Of a DNA stretch of 8,832 nt, positions 1 to 6,539 are shown in pieces. The stretch is from the NCBI GenBank assembly GCA_035296085.1, contig DATHBP010000238.1, positions 1 to 8,832 on the forward strand, in the 5' to 3' direction. The DNA is from DATHBP01 sp035296085. GTDB lineage: Bacteria > Actinomycetota > Actinomycetes > Propionibacteriales > Nocardioidaceae. The notes beneath the pieces were generated by a model. The model saw only the letters and a program-made list of their open reading frames with translations. It searched no databases and was not told where the DNA came from. How positions within the stretch are numbered: position 1 is the stretch's first letter; every line of letters begins with the position of its first letter. The position numbers were made by a program, and so were the translations under genes.

Positions 1-6
1 GCGGGC

Positions 7-123
7 GGTGACAGCGGTGACGGCTCAAGAACCGGCACTTCCCCGACTGAGCAGCAGCTCAGTGCACAATGCTCTCTCTCCGACGGACGGGAAGATAGTG
101 GGAAGGCGTCACAGCCGTCACCG
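7..123. repeat. GTGAC-type repeats, direct and inverted
   Basis: GGTGACAGC (7-15) is followed directly by GGTGACGGC (16-24), a near-perfect 9-bp tandem pair. The 11-mer CGGTGACGGCT at 15-25 recurs as its exact reverse complement at 113-123, beside another GTGAC-type half (reverse complement of CGTCAC at 107-112). The arrangement could be a set of regulator half-sites or a long-loop inverted repeat. No associated gene can be named because the left neighbour lies outside the window. Confidence 0.35.
46..63. other. Short perfect hairpin
   Basis: ACTGAGC (46-52) and GCTCAGT (57-63) form a perfect 7-bp stem around a 4-nt AGCA loop. No T-run follows on either strand, so it is not a typical intrinsic terminator. 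It could be a small operator or an incidental palindrome. It lies between the arms of the GTGAC inverted repeat. Confidence 0.3.
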
Positions 124-547
124 GACTATCGCAGCACCTGCAGGACAACAGCAGGGCACTAACCGAGGATCCCCGTTCGCCAGTCACTCACGCTGGTAGC
201 GGCCTGAGGCATGGACGGCTCGACGGATTGCCCTGATTGGGCTCGAGGGAGCGGCAGTGCGCGCCATTGCAGCGCCGCTCACTCACATAAACGCAGGTCA
301 GACGGTATTTCCAGCCGGCCGGTTCCGCTGCCCGCTCCGTAGGATCATTCTGGCCAGATTCATGAGTTCGGCGGTTGGCAGAATCGACGGCGTCGCCCTG
401 GTACTCGTGGCTGTGGCAAGTCTAGGAATTCGTGTTCGTTTCGGACATCGGTACTGCCGATCGCATAGCCAACTCTGTCGGTGCCTTGTTACAGTCGGCG
501 CAAAGGCGCCGGTCCGCCTACCTTTCCCCAAGAGCAAGTAGAAGGCC

Positions 548-1711
548 ATGCCTACCAAACACCTGACGGCGTCTGCGCGGGTGTCGCACATCGCCGGATT
601 CAGCATCGACAAGGTCGCGGCCGCGGCAGGCTCGGACCCCGACGTCCTCCGGATGGAGAACCTCGACACCGACATCCCCCCACCGCCAGCGGCGGTGGCC
701 GCAACCTTGGCGGCCATCGACACGGACGAAGCCAACAGCTGGCTGCCGTTTACGGGACGGGCCGACCTGAAGACAGCGGTGGCTGACCACGTCGTACGAC
801 GAGGCGGCCCGCTGTACGACGCGGAACGCGAGATCGTCATCACCAGTGGCGAGGGCGACGCGATGCTCAACGCGCTGCTCTGCACCACCGACCCCGGGGA
901 CGAGGTCGTCCTCACCGATCCGACGTACGCCGGGATGATCAATCGGGTTCGTCTGGCCGGTGCTGTACCGCGACTGGCCCCTCTGGTGGCCGATACCGGC
1001 GTATGGCGGCTTGACCTTGAAGCACTTCACGCTGCCATGAGCGAGCGCACCCGAGCGGTCTTCATCAACAACGCGTCCTTTCCGTCCGGCTGGGTAGCGT
1101 CCGCCGACGAGCTGCAGACGATTGCCTCGATATGTCGTGAACGAGATGCCTGGCTCCTCTATTGGGCCGGATTCGAGGGTGTGCTTTTCGACGGCCGCAC
1201 TGCAACTCACCCAGCTTCCCTCGAGGGAATGCGCGACCGCACGGTGACGATCGGCTCTGTCTCGCTGGAGCAGCGGATGATCGGTTGGCGGGTCGGCTGG
1301 GTCGTCGCTCCAAGCGAACTGGCCGATCACCTCGGACGGACACACATCTACAACGGCCTGGTAGCGAGCGGCTTCGCCCAAATCGGTGCTGCGGCTGCTC
1401 TCACGATCTCCGACGACGGCCTCGCAGCCGCGAACATAGAGTGGCAGCGACGCCGCGACGAGACATTGCGCCAGCTCGAAGGGCTCCCGGCCATCAGTCC
1501 GGCTGGCTCCTGGTCGCTCCTGATGGACGTTGCCCGTCTACGCCAGAACCCGGTGGAGGTCTCCACACGCCTGATCGAGCAGAAAGTCGCGGCGACTCCG
1601 ATGGTCGGCTGGGGCGGCGAGGTGGCCGCGCGCCACATCCGGTTCGTGTTCAGCAACGAACCCGTCGACCGGATAGCGCTGCTAGGGGAACGGGTACGGC
1701 GAGCACTGTGA
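548..1711 (+). CDS. Aminotransferase class I/II-fold protein lacking PLP-anchoring residues (probable pseudoenzyme)
   Basis: A 387-residue protein with the full length and layout of the class I/II (AspAT-like, fold type I) aminotransferases. Recognisable blocks are the N-terminal ASARV segment, the DPGDEVVLTDPTY block (115-127), the GWRVGW block (246-251) and the C-terminal HIRFVFS (363-369). By motif alignment the key cofactor residues are replaced. The Asn of NPTG is F178 (reads SFPSG), the Asp of the DE-Y motif is W206, the Tyr of that motif is F209, and the Schiff-base Lys of S-x-S-K is L240 (reads GSVSLEQRMIGWR). R248 (phosphate-side Arg) and R365 (substrate carboxylate Arg) remain. The frame is intact, so this is not a single-error artefact. 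Conventional transamination is unlikely; a regulatory, binding or partner-subunit role is possible. The ATG at 548 has GAAGG only 2 nt upstream, a poor ribosome site, but homology begins almost at once. It appears monocistronic and converges on the operon ending at 2226. Confidence 0.85.
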   Translation: MPTKHLTASARVSHIAGFSIDKVAAAAGSDPDVLRMENLDTDIPPPPAAVAATLAAIDTDEANSWLPFTGRADLKTAVADHVVRRGGPLYDAEREIVITSGEGDAMLNALLCTTDPGDEVVLTDPTYAGMINRVRLAGAVPRLAPLVADTGVWRLDLEALHAAMSERTRAVFINNASFPSGWVASADELQTIASICRERDAWLLYWAGFEGVLFDGRTATHPASLEGMRDRTVTIGSVSLEQRMIGWRVGWVVAPSELADHLGRTHIYNGLVASGFAQIGAAAALTISDDGLAAANIEWQRRRDETLRQLEGLPAISPAGSWSLLMDVARLRQNPVEVSTRLIEQKVAATPMVGWGGEVAARHIRFVFSNEPVDRIALLGERVRRAL

Positions 1712-2225
1712 CCCGGCTAACCACTGCTTTGGAGCGGTCCCGCCGGTCACCAACGTCGGGTGGCCCGTACCGCCAGCTCCGGTGGCAGACTCACCGCAGC
1801 ATCGTCGGCCAGCGGTGCTCTGCGGCCTGACGAGACGATCCCACGGATCGCCTGCACGCCACGAACCCGGATCCCGGCGAGGACTGTCACCAAGGCCCGG
1901 TCAGCTCAGGTGCGGGTGCCCGGCCAAGGAGCCAGGCGAGGATGTCGGCACGACCGGCACGGTCGGGAAGTGATCGGAGACGCTTTAGGAGTTCCCCCTC
2001 GACGAGGATGGACGGCCAATCGGCAGGCCGGTGACCTATGTCGAGATCTACGTGGTGTATGGCGGCCGCCCTCTATCCCGATCGGTGATGAGCAGTAACT
2101 CACTAACCGATGTTGATCAACTGTTGAGCCGGCCGTAGCCGCGATGGTGTCGGCATAGTCGCTCTTCCCGAAGTGTTGGAGCTAAGCGAACAGATGCACC
2201 GGAGCTGCCTGCGGCGCACGATGCG
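1712..2225. other. Gene-poor convergent intergenic region
   Basis: This stretch lies between two convergent transcription units. No complete gene is convincing on either strand. A short open frame at 1989-2138 reads like coding sequence and is listed separately. A 10-bp palindrome GTTGATCAAC sits near 2112-2121, but it has no T-run, and I could not identify an intrinsic terminator for either flanking gene. Confidence 0.45.
1989..2138 (+). pseudogene. Possible decayed coding fragment
   Basis: In the frame of nucleotide 1989 an open stretch of about 49 codons, bounded by TAG at 1986 and TAG at 2136, reads EFPLDEDGRPIG and then continues with VEIYVVYGG. The composition resembles a real protein segment rather than the Arg/Pro/Ser-rich text of shadow frames. 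The same frame upstream is closed by TGA at 1971 and TAG at 1986, and no plausible start with a ribosome site is seen. I do not recognise the family. It could be the tail of a degraded gene or chance. Confidence 0.25.
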
Positions 2226-2627
2226 TCAATCGGCGCCGGGGTCAGGCGAAAGGTGCTCGTGCACACCGACCCACACGCCGGACGGACGGCGCTGGAAGAC
2301 GATCGTCTCCCTTTCATAGTGGTCCCTGCTGCCGCCGTGGGTTGACACCGTGGTGTGCACCCGGTGGGTGAACACGGCCACGTCACCGAGATTCTTGACG
2401 GCGGCGTCCCGGGATACACATGAAAGAACACGAAACCCTTCCTCATCCTCCCACCGCTGCCACTCTCTCCGGTACGCCTCCACCGACTCCAGCACTTTGT
2501 CAGTGGCGTGAAAGATGAACGTCGCGTCATCGGCGAAGGAGCCGAAGTAGGCGTGCAGATCGTTGCTAGCGAACGCAGCGACGAGTCCAGCGGCTGTGTG
2601 GAGAATTTCTTGCTCGGTCTTGGTCAT
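2226..2627 (-). CDS. Nuclear transport factor 2 / SnoaL-like small protein
   Basis: A 133-residue protein of the NTF2-like alpha+beta-barrel type (SnoaL/ketosteroid-isomerase/DUF4440 superfamily). An N-terminal helical part (TEQEILHTAAGLVAAFASND) leads to the typical 'YFGSFADDATFIFH' segment and then beta strands ending in IVFQRRPSGVWVGVHEHLSP. The C-terminal W-x-x-V-H-E-H-x-S pattern is characteristic of this fold. The family includes enzymes, ligand binders and stand-alone proteins of unknown role, and no catalytic set is diagnostic here. The ATG at 2627 overlaps the stop of the upstream ureohydrolase gene as ATGA, indicating translational coupling, so it is probably made in proportion to that enzyme. 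A longer reading of the same frame to about 3122 lies antisense-like within the ureohydrolase gene and is not believed. It may modify or bind the ureohydrolase product, but this is inference. Confidence 0.85.
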   Translation of the reverse strand: MTKTEQEILHTAAGLVAAFASNDLHAYFGSFADDATFIFHATDKVLESVEAYRREWQRWEDEEGFRVLSCVSRDAAVKNLGDVAVFTHRVHTTVSTHGGSRDHYERETIVFQRRPSGVWVGVHEHLSPDPGAD

Positions 2628-3640
2628 TTCGTTTGCATCCCTTGCCGGTGGGCCAGCACGGAAGCCAGCTCGTAGAGCACATGCGAGGCGGCGATGCCGG
2701 TGATCTGAGCGTGGTCGTAGGGGGGTGCTACCTCCACCACGTCTGCCCCGAGCAGGTTCAAGTCGGTGAAGCCGCGCAGTAGGGCGAGCAACTCCCGGCT
2801 GCTGAGCCCACCGGACTCCGGTGTGCCGGTGCCGGGGGCGAAGGCGGGATCGAGGACATCGATGTCCACCGAGAGGTAGGCGGGACGGTCCTCGACCCGC
2901 GCCCGGACGCGATCGAGCACCCCGCCCACACCCAGCTGGTCGATATCGCGGCTGTGGATCACCTGGAAGCCGAGTTCGGCGTCGTCCCGCAGATCTGTCG
3001 AGGCGTAGAGCGGACCGCGAATGCCGACGTGGATGGAGCCGCTCTTGTCGATCAGGCCCTCCTCGGAGGCCCGCCGAAACGGTGTCCCGTGGGTGTAGGC
3101 CGCGCCGAAGTAGCTGTCCCACGTGTCCAGGTGGGCGTCGAAGTGGATGACCGCAACCGGGCCCCCATGCCGCTCGGACATGGCTCGCAGCAGCGGCAGT
3201 GCGATGGTGTGGTCGCCGCCGATGGTGAGGAGGTGACGTGCCCTCTCGAGCAAGGCACGGGTTCCGGCGTGCACCTGCGCCACTGCAGCCTGGATGTCGA
3301 AGGGGTTCACCGCTAGGTCGCCGGCGTCGACGACCTGTTGCGCAGCGAACGGCTCGACGTCGACAGCCGGGTTGTAGGGCCGTAGCAGCCGGGAGGACTC
3401 GCGCACGTGCGCCGGGCCGAATCGTGCGCCCGGGCGGTAGCTCACGCCGGCGTCGAAGGGCACCCCAATAACCGCTATGTCGCAGTCGGAGACCTCGTCG
3501 TCGCGCGGTAGGCGAGCGAACGTTGGCGGCCCGGCAAAGCGGGGCACCACCGTCGCATCCACCTGTCCCACGCGGCCGGCCGCCTCCACCCGAGGTAGAA
3601 AGCGGGGTCCGACCGGAGTATCGCCGGCTTGTTCAGCCAC
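2624..3640 (-). CDS. speB: Agmatinase/guanidinobutyrase-type ureohydrolase
   Basis: A 338-residue member of the arginase/agmatinase/formiminoglutamase superfamily, cytosolic binuclear-metal enzymes that hydrolyse a guanidino group to an amine plus urea. All metal-ligand motifs are present: GGDHT (H144), HFDAHLDTW (D168, H170, D172) and SVDIDVLDP (D259, D261), followed by GTGTPESGG with the conserved Glu (E275). The N-terminal PRFAGPPTFARLP and YRPGARFGPAHVR blocks match actinobacterial 'agmatinase' sequences, a group that also contains guanidinobutyrases. The substrate is therefore uncertain, and the symbol reflects the SpeB family, not proven agmatine activity. The GTG start at 3640 lies inside the 3' end of the permease gene (8-bp overlap). 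An AGAGGTGA stretch (3660-3653) is a rather distant ribosome site, 12 nt away. The 3' end overlaps the NTF2-like gene by 4 bp. No genes for agmatine production are visible nearby. Confidence 0.9.
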   Translation of the reverse strand: MAEQAGDTPVGPRFLPRVEAAGRVGQVDATVVPRFAGPPTFARLPRDDEVSDCDIAVIGVPFDAGVSYRPGARFGPAHVRESSRLLRPYNPAVDVEPFAAQQVVDAGDLAVNPFDIQAAVAQVHAGTRALLERARHLLTIGGDHTIALPLLRAMSERHGGPVAVIHFDAHLDTWDSYFGAAYTHGTPFRRASEEGLIDKSGSIHVGIRGPLYASTDLRDDAELGFQVIHSRDIDQLGVGGVLDRVRARVEDRPAYLSVDIDVLDPAFAPGTGTPESGGLSSRELLALLRGFTDLNLLGADVVEVAPPYDHAQITGIAASHVLYELASVLAHRQGMQTK

Positions 3641-5198
3641 CGTTGTCTCGTGTCACCTCTTCATGCCTTCGCTGCCGCAGAGCGGAGGCATTCGGATTGT
3701 CTGTGATCGGTGGGGGTTCTGCGCCTCGCACTGGTACGAAGCGCGGCCCCTGCGGTCCGAACGCGTAGCGAGGCTCCGGCACGGCGAACAGCAGGATGAG
3801 GTAAACGATGGCAGCGAGCGCCACAGTAACGGGGAGACTGATGTCGACACCGCCGGCGCTGTTTCGGAACGGGCCCTCGATGAGCGGAGGGAAGTTGGCG
3901 AACATCAAACCGATGACCGCAGCGGGGACCCAGGCCGAGATGCCGCGCCAGTTGATTCCCGCGGAGAACCAGTAGATGCCGCCGACTCTGCCTTCGTTGA
4001 ACACCTGGACGTCTTGCGGCGAGTAGTAGCCGCGCCGGACGATGTAGCCAATCGTCATGATGATCATCCATGGCGTCGTGCAGATAACTATCGCCCCGAT
4101 GAAGGCGTTGACGCTGTCGATCAGGTCGAACGCCAGTCGTCCGACAAGGATGAAGGCGAATGCCAGGATGCCGATGAACAGCGATGCCTGTACTCGGCTC
4201 AACCGCGGGAAGACGGATGAGAAGTCGAGGCCGGTGCCGTACAAGGAGGTGACGCCCGTCGACATGCCTCCCAGGAAGGCGACGACGACCAGGATCAGGG
4301 TGTACCAAAGTGGAGAGGCTTGCACGAGCGCGAAGACGTAGTCGGCTTTCCCGGAGACGATGGTTGCGGTTGCCACGCCGAAGAGGAATGGGACGAGAGT
4401 GGCCAGTTGTGCGGTGAATGTGGCAGCGAGCAGTTTGGGCACCGGCGTTCCGTCTGGGATGTAGCGCGACCAGTCGCCGAGGAAGGCGCCGAACGATATG
4501 GGGTTGCCCATGACGATGAGAGCGGAGAGCACGAACGTCGGCCAGAAGGAGCCGAGGGCGTAGGCGTCGGGGCCCGGGTCGTAGTCGAACTGGAAGACAT
4601 TCGCGTACGCGACGATGCCGAGCAGCATGAGCGCGGTGTTCGCGATGACGACGACCTTGTTGACCAGCAGCATGAACTGGTAGCCGTAGACCACTACGAC
4701 GATGACCAAGGCGCCGAGCACCGCATAGATAAGACCGCGCGTACCGTCGTTGTCGGGCACATCGAAAAGCCGGTTCAACGCGCCGGCCAAGGCGTCGCCG
4801 CTGACCCAAACCGAGATCGAGTAGAACGCAATAGCTGTCAGCAAGGAAAGAAAGGATCCCAAGACTCGTCCCCGCACGCCGAAGTGCGCGCTGGAAGAGA
4901 CCGCGTTGTTGGTGCCGGTCCGCGGGCCGAACAGCCCCATTGGCATCAAGATGACGGCGCCGACGACGACGCCTACCACGGTGGCCGCCACCGCCTGCCA
5001 CAGCGACAGCCCCAGCAGCACCGGGAACGTTCCGAGGATGATCGTCGCGAAGGTGTTCGCGCCACCGAACTGGATGCGGAAGAGGTCCAGCGGGCCGGAG
5101 CTGCGGTGCGCAGCCGGGATGGTGTCGATGCCGTGCTGCTCTACTTCGGTGACCTTGCCGCGTCGCGGCTCGGCCGCAGCCAGGTTGGATCCGCTCAA
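3633..5198 (-). CDS. NCS1-family nucleobase/heterocycle:cation symporter
   Basis: An integral membrane transporter of about 521 residues belonging to the nucleobase:cation symporter-1 family (purine-cytosine permease, Fur/FCY type). About twelve hydrophobic segments can be followed between residues ~48 and ~473. The N-terminal family signature PLDLFRIQFGGANTFATI (~36-53) and the GNPISFGAFLGDWSRYIP block (~231-248) support the assignment. Known members import cytosine, purines, hydantoins, allantoin, thiamine or pyridoxine with H+ or Na+. The substrate here cannot be read from sequence. A GTG at 5213 would extend the frame by five codons, but the strong GAGGAGG there sits 6 nt upstream of the TTG at 5198, so I choose TTG. 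It is the first gene of the operon with the ureohydrolase and NTF2-like genes, which suggests that it imports their substrate or a precursor. It is divergent from the cyclase-family gene. Confidence 0.9.
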   Translation of the reverse strand: MSGSNLAAAEPRRGKVTEVEQHGIDTIPAAHRSSGPLDLFRIQFGGANTFATIILGTFPVLLGLSLWQAVAATVVGVVVGAVILMPMGLFGPRTGTNNAVSSSAHFGVRGRVLGSFLSLLTAIAFYSISVWVSGDALAGALNRLFDVPDNDGTRGLIYAVLGALVIVVVVYGYQFMLLVNKVVVIANTALMLLGIVAYANVFQFDYDPGPDAYALGSFWPTFVLSALIVMGNPISFGAFLGDWSRYIPDGTPVPKLLAATFTAQLATLVPFLFGVATATIVSGKADYVFALVQASPLWYTLILVVVAFLGGMSTGVTSLYGTGLDFSSVFPRLSRVQASLFIGILAFAFILVGRLAFDLIDSVNAFIGAIVICTTPWMIIMTIGYIVRRGYYSPQDVQVFNEGRVGGIYWFSAGINWRGISAWVPAAVIGLMFANFPPLIEGPFRNSAGGVDISLPVTVALAAIVYLILLFAVPEPRYAFGPQGPRFVPVRGAEPPPITDNPNASALRQRRHEEVTRDNGG

Positions 5199-5227
5199 GG
5201 CGACCCTCCTCACGCGTGCCTGGTCCG

Positions 5228-5248
5228 CCGCTCGAGCGGTCCTCGAGG
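5228..5248. promoter_or_regulatory. Tandem CTCGAG palindromes, candidate operator
   Basis: CCGCTCGAGCGG (5228-5239) is a perfect 12-bp palindrome, followed by CCTCGAGG (5241-5248), a perfect 8-bp palindrome. Both are centred on CTCGAG, and the centres are exactly 11 bp apart, about one helical turn. They lie between two divergent genes, just downstream of a candidate -10 for the permease operon. This geometry would suit a dimeric repressor binding twice on the same face of the DNA. The binding protein is unknown. Confidence 0.45.
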
Positions 5249-5252
5249 CGCA

Positions 5253-5281
5253 ACGCTAGACGCGGGACCCGTGCTCGGCAA
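5253..5281 (-). promoter_or_regulatory. Candidate promoter of the permease operon
   Basis: Read on the minus strand, TTGCCG (5281-5276) and TAGCGT (5258-5253) are separated by 17 bp. This fits the actinobacterial housekeeping pattern TTGAC-like / TANNNT. The predicted start near 5246 would leave a leader of about 50 nt before the TTG at 5198 and would place the CTCGAG palindromes across the start site. No comparable pair was found for the divergent plus-strand gene. Confidence 0.4.
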
Positions 5282-5313
5282 CGCTGGGCTCGGGTCACCG
5301 AAGGGAGCCGATT

Positions 5314-5982
5314 ATGCGGGTGCGCAGGATTATCGACCTGTCGGTGCCGGTGGGGGCGAAAACGCAGGTCTACCCGGGTGACCCCGTGCCGCGGTTCGAG
5401 GTGCACTCAACCGTTGAGCAGCAAGGGTTCAACTTGCTAGCCATTCACCTGGGATCGCAGAGCGGCACGCATGTCGACGCGCCCTACCACTTCCGCTCAG
5501 AGACTGCGCGCATCGATGAGCTTGATCTCTTGCTCTTCACCGGCCCCGCCGTGCTCGTTGACGTGCGCGGAGTCCAAGCACGAGAACCCATCACCTGGCA
5601 ACGCATCGCGCCATACGCTTCGCTGCTCGCTCCGGGGGTCATCGCACTGCTGTGCACCGGCTGGTCCGCTCACTTCGGCGCAGCCTCGTACTTCGACCAC
5701 CCCTTTCTGGCAGCCGAAGCATGTAAGCGGATGCTAGACATAGGCGTCCGGACGTTCTGCCTCGACACCATCAACATCGACGAAACCCCCGATGACCACC
5801 ATCCTGGTGAGGGCTACCCCGTCCACCACCTCATAGCCGAGGTCGGCGGAGTCATCGGCGAGAACTTCCGCAACCTCGAAATGGTTGACTTCGATGAGCC
5901 ATTCGTTACCTGTCTCCCTATTGCGCTGGAGGGCGCCGACGGAGCACCGGTACGCGCCGTCGCCATGCAATTGGCCAACTGA
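5314..5982 (+). CDS. Cyclase-family metal-dependent hydrolase (kynurenine-formamidase-like)
   Basis: A 222-residue protein of the Cyclase family (PF04199), which includes arylformamidase KynB, isatin hydrolase and other zinc/manganese amide hydrolases. It opens with the typical RIIDLSVPV...YPGDP segment. The metal motif reads Q49-S-G-T-H53-V-D55-A-P-Y-H59-F. The family form is HxGTHxDxPxH, so the first His is replaced by Gln. Later ligand positions are kept: H171 (PVHHLI) and E183 (VIGENF), 12 residues apart as in KynB-type enzymes. It is likely a cytosolic hydrolase of an amide, formamide or cyclic amide, but not necessarily KynB, since no tryptophan-degradation genes accompany it. The ATG at 5314 has AAGGGAG (5301-5307) 6 nt upstream. 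It is transcribed divergently from the permease operon with a 115-bp shared region, suggesting joint control. Confidence 0.88.
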   Translation: MRVRRIIDLSVPVGAKTQVYPGDPVPRFEVHSTVEQQGFNLLAIHLGSQSGTHVDAPYHFRSETARIDELDLLLFTGPAVLVDVRGVQAREPITWQRIAPYASLLAPGVIALLCTGWSAHFGAASYFDHPFLAAEACKRMLDIGVRTFCLDTINIDETPDDHHPGEGYPVHHLIAEVGGVIGENFRNLEMVDFDEPFVTCLPIALEGADGAPVRAVAMQLAN

Positions 5983-6061
5983 TCGGCGGACCGGAGACTC
6001 CGATGTCCCCGGGGCGTTCGCATGGAGGCGTGCGTCCGCTACCGCGCCGGGGTCGCGATGA

Positions 6062-6370
6062 CGAGGCAGCGTTCCGGCAAGCGTTGGGCAGTTGGAGTCC
6101 GCAGACCAACTGGGCCGGGCGCGACTGTACCGGCTGATCGCCGAGGTCTGGGCAGAGCAGGGAGGGTACGACCGAGCCGAATCCGCGCTGCACGAAGCGG
6201 AGAACGCCTTGGGTTCCGACGACCAAGACCGCGGCGTCATGCGGTGGCAAACGTGGCTCGACGTGCAGTTCGTCCTGGCCACTACCGCATACATGAGGGG
6301 GGACCTGGCCGAGCACGATGAAATCGTCAACCGGGTGCGACCGAAGCTCCTGGAACATTCACCCTGTTAG
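6062..6370 (+). pseudogene. TPR-like fragment of a large ATPase/regulator
   Basis: From about 6062 to the TAG at 6368-6370 an open frame encodes about 100 residues, with a possible TTG start at 6092 that would give 92. It contains helical text typical of the TPR region of large AAA-ATPase or nucleotide-cyclase-type transcriptional regulators: LGRARLYRLIAEVWAEQGGY, AESALHEAENALG, WLDVQFVLATTAYMRGDL and VNRVRPKLLEHSP. In those proteins this block lies deep within roughly 1000 residues. Here there is no N-terminal ATPase part, no C-terminal continuation and no good ribosome site; the frame is closed upstream by TGA at 6059. I read it as the remnant of a deleted regulator gene. A functional small helical protein is less likely. 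Confidence 0.5.
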
Positions 6371-6539
6371 CGGCGTGTGGGCCGGTCGAAGGGTTGACCG
6401 CGCGGGCGCCAGGCGGCGCTCCTCCCTATCTGATCACCATGCTCCCGGCGCTGACCCCCTAGTACCAAGTGGCCCTTCGGAATAAGTCCCATCGCCCACT
6501 CTCTGGTCTTTCGAACATCTATCAGCTCTGTGTCCATAG
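6371..6539. other. Intergenic region upstream of the lyase gene
   Basis: This stretch holds no supported gene. An imperfect stem CGGTC/GACCG around an 8-nt loop lies near 6382-6399, followed by GC-rich sequence without a T-run, so it is at best a weak terminator. The AT-richer part near 6505-6540 is the likely place for the promoter of the lyase-M20 pair, but I could not assign a convincing -35/-10 pair. Confidence 0.35.

Larger units (their letters stand above)
1..547. other. Gene-poor left flank
   Basis: No open frame in this stretch reads like a conserved protein, and the overlapping open frames on both strands lack family motifs and start signals. It appears less GC-rich than the genes that follow. 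Visible structure is limited to the GTGAC repeats near 7-123 and a small hairpin at 46-63, described separately. It may be the 5' region of the gene at 548 together with decayed or intergenic DNA. No clear -35/-10 pair for the downstream gene could be assigned. Confidence 0.5.

Noticed and set aside
426..566. Short plus-strand open frame containing SDIGTADRIANSVGALLQSA
   Set aside because: It looks mildly protein-like but is only about 46 codons, has a TAG just upstream, lacks a ribosome site and runs into the aminotransferase gene. Too weak to call.
518..1381. 287-codon minus-strand open frame opposite the aminotransferase homologue
   Set aside because: No recognisable domain, and the opposite strand carries clear aminotransferase blocks across the same span.
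2112..2121. GTTGATCAAC palindrome, considered as a terminator for the minus-strand operon
   Set aside because: Self-complementary with no loop and no following T-run; more like a chance palindrome.
5267..5295. GACCCG...CGGGTC inverted repeat upstream of the cyclase gene, considered as an attenuator
   Set aside because: The stem is only 6 bp with a long mismatched loop, and there is no leader peptide or T-run. Better left as part of the general control region.
4320..5381. 353-codon plus-strand open frame antisense to the permease
   Set aside because: Highly charged, repetitive composition (D/E/R/H runs) typical of an antisense shadow in GC-rich DNA, with no motif or ribosome site.
3661..5406. 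581-codon minus-strand open frame over the permease gene
   Set aside because: Its translation is Arg/His/Pro-rich low-complexity text without family motifs. It is a frame-shadow of the NCS1 permease, whose own frame shows membrane segments and family signatures.
5314..5982. Calling the cyclase-family gene kynB
   Set aside because: The first metal His is replaced and no kynurenine-pathway genes are adjacent, so only the family assignment is supported.
6002..6138. Small plus-strand open frame starting at ATG 6002
   Set aside because: Arg-rich, no ribosome site, overlaps the TPR-like fragment in a different frame, and has no recognisable similarity.
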